Below, in pieces: positions 60,957-64,000 of a stretch of 64,000 nucleotides of DNA. A program made the translations under genes and the position numbers. The notes beneath the pieces were generated by a model. It did no database searches and was not told where the DNA came from. It saw only the letters and a program-made list of their open reading frames with translations. The DNA is taken from contig DASTWZ010000007.1 of NCBI GenBank assembly GCA_035765635.1, positions 263,057 through 327,056 on the forward strand, written 5' to 3'. This DNA is from EW11 sp035765635. GTDB taxonomy: Bacteria; Verrucomicrobiota; Verrucomicrobiia; Opitutales; Opitutaceae. Position 1 is the first letter of the stretch. Each line of letters opens with the position of its first letter.

Positions 60957-61104
60957 GCCCACGAATCACACGAAACACACGAATTCAGAAAATTTCCCGC
61001 GGAATACACGGAAGACGCAGAAGGCATTTTTAGTTTCCGTGCCCTCCGTGTGTTTCGCGGGAATATGGTCGGGTCGTTTCGTGTGCTTCGTGTAATTCGT
61101 GGGG
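60957..61104. repeat. type A nested palindrome, copy 4
   Basis: Left outer arm GCCCACGAATCACACGAA (60957-60974) pairs with TTCGTGTAATTCGTGGG (61087-61103). Inner TTTCCCGCGGAATACACGG (60993-) pairs with CCGTGTGTTTCGCGGGAA (to 61062). Unlike copies 1-3 it lies between two same-strand genes, just upstream of gpsA, so it should sit in the gpsA leader RNA. Confidence 0.85.
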
Positions 61105-61142
61105 AAAATAGGTCTGGTTGCGGCTAAAATTCTGCGGTTCGA

Positions 61143-61949
61143 TCAGCTTCCCGGAAATGTCCGTGCGCGGACAGCTTCGGCGTAGGCGGAGAAACCTTTT
61201 TTGTATTCTTCGCCGGCTTGCGCAAAAACTTTGGCGAAGCTGGGCACGTAGCCGGGGGTGAGCCCGAGCAGATCGCTGCACACCAGAATCTGCCCGTCGC
61301 AATCCGGCCCGGCGCCAATCCCGATCACCGGAATTTTGACCGCTTCGGTCATGCGCTTGGCCAGGCCAAAATCGATCATCTCGACGAGCAGCGCGAAGGC
61401 GCCGGCCTTCTCCAGAGCCTGCGCGTCGGCCATCACGCTGTCAGCTTCGGCCGGCGTGGTCCCGAATTTCTTGTATCGGCCGAGCGAATACACCTGCTGC
61501 GGCTTCAATCCGACATGCCCCCACACCGGCACGCCAGCGTCGGTCAACTTCGCCACTTGTGGCGCGAGTTCGGCGCCGCCTTCGATCTTCACCGCTTCCG
61601 CGCCCGCATCCTGGATCAATCGCTGACATGCCTGCAGCACGCGCTCGAAGTCATAGTGCGCTTCGGCAAACGGCACGTCGGCCGCCACGAGGGCGTTTGG
61701 TTTCGTCCGCGCGACCGCCGCCGTGTGGTGGCAGATCATGTCGAGCGTGACGGGAATCGTGTTCTCGAAACCGAGGAAGGTGTTGCCCACCGAATCGCCG
61801 ACCAGGATCAGATCGACCTCGGCTGCGGTCGCATAACGGGCAGTGATCGCATCGTACGCCGTCACCGCCACGATCGGGCGCTGACCTTTCAATTTCCGCA
61901 ACGTGTGAGTGGTGGTCTTCAAGGTCAGCGGCGGGGCTGGGCCCACCAT
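61143..61949 (-). CDS. panB: 3-methyl-2-oxobutanoate hydroxymethyltransferase
   Basis: The 268-residue protein is PanB: VAVTAYDAITARYATAAEVD, LILVGDSVGNTFLGFENTIPVT (Asp metal ligand), AVKIEGG (Glu/Lys region), VWGHVGLKPQQVYSLGRYK and VIGIGAGPDCDGQILVCSDLLGL. It adds a hydroxymethyl group from methylene-THF to alpha-ketoisovalerate in pantothenate synthesis. lysA's stop is 3 bp upstream, so they are probably co-transcribed. Confidence 0.97.
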   Translation of the reverse strand: MVGPAPPLTLKTTTHTLRKLKGQRPIVAVTAYDAITARYATAAEVDLILVGDSVGNTFLGFENTIPVTLDMICHHTAAVARTKPNALVAADVPFAEAHYDFERVLQACQRLIQDAGAEAVKIEGGAELAPQVAKLTDAGVPVWGHVGLKPQQVYSLGRYKKFGTTPAEADSVMADAQALEKAGAFALLVEMIDFGLAKRMTEAVKIPVIGIGAGPDCDGQILVCSDLLGLTPGYVPSFAKVFAQAGEEYKKGFSAYAEAVRARTFPGS

Positions 61950-61952
61950 ACC

Positions 61953-63260
61953 CTATTTTTTCAAAAACGCCGGTATGCGCTCGTTGGCTACGATCGACTC
62001 GAAGGTTTCGCGCGCGTTGATCAGCTCGAAGGTCGAACCCTGGACCAGCACTTCCGCTGGCATCGAGCGCGTGTTGTAGCGGCTTGCCATCGCGTAGCCG
62101 TAGGCGCCGGCGCTCATGAAAGCGACGTATTCGCCCTCGCCCACTTCCTGGAGTTGGCGCTCCTTCGCGAAGCAGTCGCCGCTTTCGCAGATTGGACCGA
62201 CGACGTCGGCCACGAACGCGCGGCGCGTCGTGTCGCGATGCAGTGGAACGATTTCGTGATAGCTCTCGTACATCGCCGGGCGAACCAGATCGTTCATCGC
62301 CGCGTCGAGGATCAGAAAATTGCGGCCCTGCCCGCGCTTGATGTATTCCACGCGGGAAAGCAGCACGCCGGCGTTGCCGACCAGAAAGCGTCCGGGCTCG
62401 AGCAGGATTTTCAGACCGAGCGGCTTGAGCAGCGGCGTGAGCGCCGCGCCATATGCTTCTGGCGTGATGGGGCGTTTGTCCTCGGGCTGAGCATCCCACC
62501 AGGCGGGCTGGCCGCTCGCGAGCGCATCGCGGTAAATGATGCCGATGCCACCGCCAATGGAGAAATAGGTGATGCCATACTTGGCCTTCAGCTCCTCGAC
62601 GAAGGGCGTGACCTTCGTGACCGCCTCGACGAACGGGTTGATGTCCGTGAGCTGCGAACCGATGTGCATCTGCACGCCCTTGATCGCGATGTTCTTGAAC
62701 TTGGTGGCGGCCTCGTAGGCGGCTGCCGCGAACTTCAGCGGGATGCCAAATTTGTTTTCGCTCTTGCCCGTGGTGATCTTGGCATGCGTGTGAGCATCGA
62801 CGTCCGGATTGATACGGATCGCGATGGGAGCTTTTACGCCCATTTTACCGGCGACGTGATTGATCCGCGCCAGCTCGGGTTCGCTTTCGACGTGGAAGGC
62901 GAAAATGCCGTTTTCGAGCGCGAGCCGGATTTCGCCTTCAGTCTTCCCCACCCCGGCGAACACGCTCGACTTCACGTCGGCGCCGGCAGTGAGCACGCGC
63001 TTGATTTCTCCTCCGGAAACGAGATCGAACGAAGCGCCGAGATTCGCGAAGTGGCGGAGCAGCGCGATGTTGGAGTTCGCCTTCATCGCGTAGCAGATCT
63101 GGAGATCGAGACCTTCCAGTCCCTGACGGAGCCGCGTCGTGTTGTCCGCGATCGTCGCCGCGCTGTAGACGTAGGTCGGCGTGCCGTAGAGTTTCGCCAC
63201 AGCCGCGAGGTCGACGGATTCGCAATGGAGGTCTTGGCCAACGTAATTGAAGTGATGCAT
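61953..63260 (-). CDS. lysA: diaminopimelate decarboxylase
   Basis: The 435-residue PLP enzyme has the Schiff-base Lys60 in CYAMKANSNIALL, the second domain IRINPDVDAHTHAKITTG, HIGSQLTD, SIGGGIGI, EPGRFLVGNAG, and a substrate-binding CESGD (GPICESGDCFAK, Cys of the neighbouring subunit). It decarboxylates meso-diaminopimelate to lysine and is the first gene of a lysA-panB unit. Start ATG 63260 gives MHHFNYVG. Confidence 0.97.
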   Translation of the reverse strand: MHHFNYVGQDLHCESVDLAAVAKLYGTPTYVYSAATIADNTTRLRQGLEGLDLQICYAMKANSNIALLRHFANLGASFDLVSGGEIKRVLTAGADVKSSVFAGVGKTEGEIRLALENGIFAFHVESEPELARINHVAGKMGVKAPIAIRINPDVDAHTHAKITTGKSENKFGIPLKFAAAAYEAATKFKNIAIKGVQMHIGSQLTDINPFVEAVTKVTPFVEELKAKYGITYFSIGGGIGIIYRDALASGQPAWWDAQPEDKRPITPEAYGAALTPLLKPLGLKILLEPGRFLVGNAGVLLSRVEYIKRGQGRNFLILDAAMNDLVRPAMYESYHEIVPLHRDTTRRAFVADVVGPICESGDCFAKERQLQEVGEGEYVAFMSAGAYGYAMASRYNTRSMPAEVLVQGSTFELINARETFESIVANERIPAFLKK

Positions 63261-63360
63261 GCGTGCGTGCGCTGGGAAAAAGGCGTGAAAAAATTGGACG
63301 CTGTTGATTTCAGTTTAAAAAAACGAACTAATTTTCGATTGGTACGTCTACCGAATCAAG

Positions 63361-63627
63361 ATGCTGCGCTCCCTCAAAAATCTGTTTCATCGTCCCGCGA
63401 TCCGCATGGGTCGCGTCGATAACAGCACGATTGAGACGACGCGTCTGCGGAACGCCCAGTTCGTGAGCTTTTTCAGCCAGAGCGGCGGTTTCGCTCCGAT
63501 GAGCACGGACCGCTACGATGCGCGCCTCCGCCGCCGCAAGCAGATCAAGATGTTCCTCACGCTCGCGTTCATTTCCGGCGGAGCCTGGGTGGTCATCGAG
63601 AGCGCCCGCGCCCTGACGATTTTCTGA
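63361..63627 (+). CDS. small membrane protein of unknown function
   Basis: The 88-residue product starts MLRSLKNLFHRPAIRMGRVDNS and has one C-terminal membrane segment (IKMFLTLAFISGGAWVVIESA) preceded by DARLRRRKQ. Position and codon use support a real gene. It is divergent from lysA and precedes the B/C repeat cluster. I do not recognise it. Confidence 0.55.
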   Translation: MLRSLKNLFHRPAIRMGRVDNSTIETTRLRNAQFVSFFSQSGGFAPMSTDRYDARLRRRKQIKMFLTLAFISGGAWVVIESARALTIF

Positions 63628-63660
63628 GCCGCTCCGCGGGCAGAAAGCGTTCGATCCTTT

Positions 63661-63874
63661 TTTTTAGCCGCAAAGAGGCATAGCGCGGCGAAGCCGCAAC
63701 CAAAGCTCAAGCGAGCGGCGCGCTAAGGAAGAAGTAAGAATGCAGAATGATGAATGTCAGCATGGCCAGCCTCAGTGGGTAGGGCGAGCGGTCCGTCGCG
63801 AGCCGCTATGACGCGTGGCTCAACCCGGAGGTTAATCCATGCTGTTGCGGCTCGCGAGGGACCGCTCGCCCTGC
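63661..63874. repeat. half type B arm fused to type C copy 3
   Basis: A type B-like left arm (TTTTTAGCCGCAAAGAGGCA, 63661-63680) leads into TAGCGCGGCGAAGCCGCAAC..., then the type C outer arm TAAGGAAGAAGTAAGAATGC (63724-63743 and on). The same junction, inverted, occurs at 45787-45849. The type C pair is 63779-63806 with 63847-63874 (28 bp, 2 mismatches); the loop keeps GTGGCTCAACCCGGAGGTTA. The right outer arm of type C is absent. It is preceded by 8 Ts. Confidence 0.8.
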
Positions 63875-64000
63875 TATGATGCCGTGTGAGGCAAGCGGAA
63901 AGTTGGCTCGGCTATTATTTCATATTTGAAGGAGTGCTTGGCTTTCTTGGACGAGCGATTTCTGCGGGGAGTGTGGCGGCGAGCGCGTTTGGAGTGTCTC
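63875..64000. other. window-end region
   Basis: After the C element (ends 63874) the last 126 bp hold a GAAGGAG-like site near 63928 but no frame I can call; a gene may start here and continue outside the window. Confidence 0.2.

Noticed and set aside
58431..61127. two long plus-strand frames (58431-59660 and 59661-61127) opposite SLC13 and gpsA
   Set aside because: Composition is Arg/Gln/His-rich antisense; the second even crosses a type A repeat. The minus-strand genes carry the real motifs.
61218..63422. 734-residue plus frame opposite panB and lysA
   Set aside because: No domain; covers two unmistakable enzymes on the other strand.

Overview
The window looks like chromosomal DNA of a free-living, high-GC Verrucomicrobiota bacterium, most likely close to Opitutaceae. 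This is inferred from the gene repertoire: a ThuA-like protein, a secreted Gfo/Idh oxidoreductase, two TIM-barrel epimerases, a GH43 enzyme with a BD-FAE-type esterase, a DUF1573 protein, and a chlamydia-type class Ic ribonucleotide reductase. There is no rRNA, tRNA, CRISPR array, prophage or recognisable transposase gene.

Layout. 1-7 kb: a ThuA fragment, an MFS transporter, a Dabb protein, a SUV3-type RNA helicase with an added zinc knuckle, an exostosin-like glycosyltransferase, a glycine-rich lipoprotein and a small exported protein. 7-16.5 kb: an accessory stretch with an alpha/beta hydrolase, GH43 plus an exported esterase (hemicellulose side chains), a host-attachment-family protein, an ATP-grasp enzyme, a stand-alone TonB C-terminal domain, an ACT protein, a ketopantoate-reductase-like protein and a GT-C-like membrane protein. 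16.7-21.5 kb: nrdA and nrdB, with a possible pair of NrdR boxes upstream of nrdB. 21.9-26 kb: epimerase, response regulator, oxidoreductase and an exported two-repeat protein.

26.2-36.4 kb is the most coherent locus. It holds ACP, ketosynthase, a CLF-like ketosynthase partner, HtrB-type acyltransferase, PlsC-type acyltransferase, GT2, LolA-like protein, MMPL exporter and an aryl-acid AMP ligase on the plus strand, with a XanB2/FkbO-type chorismatase facing them. I read this as an aryl-polyene (xanthomonadin-like) pathway: the chorismatase makes hydroxybenzoate, the ligase loads it on ACP, the ketosynthase pair extends it, the acyl/glycosyltransferases anchor it, and LolA/MMPL move it outward. 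Ketoreductase and dehydratase genes are not seen here.

36.4-63.6 kb is mostly housekeeping: a Kef-type antiporter, a SpoU methylase, a DEAD-box helicase, two PilT-like ATPases, rhomboid, VKOR, DUF1573, epimerase, a large hybrid sensor kinase divergent from a MocR regulator with an EamA exporter, an OmlA-like lipoprotein, an IMPase-like phosphatase, DUF485-actP, an SLC13/RCK transporter, gpsA, panB and lysA.

From 35 kb onward the roomy intergenic gaps, nearly all between convergent genes, hold several families of nested palindromic repeats (A: CACGAATCACACGAA type; B: AAAGAGGCACAAAA type; C: paired REP-like hairpins beginning GTAG; D: GAAGGCTGAAG type). They are the least explained structures in the window.
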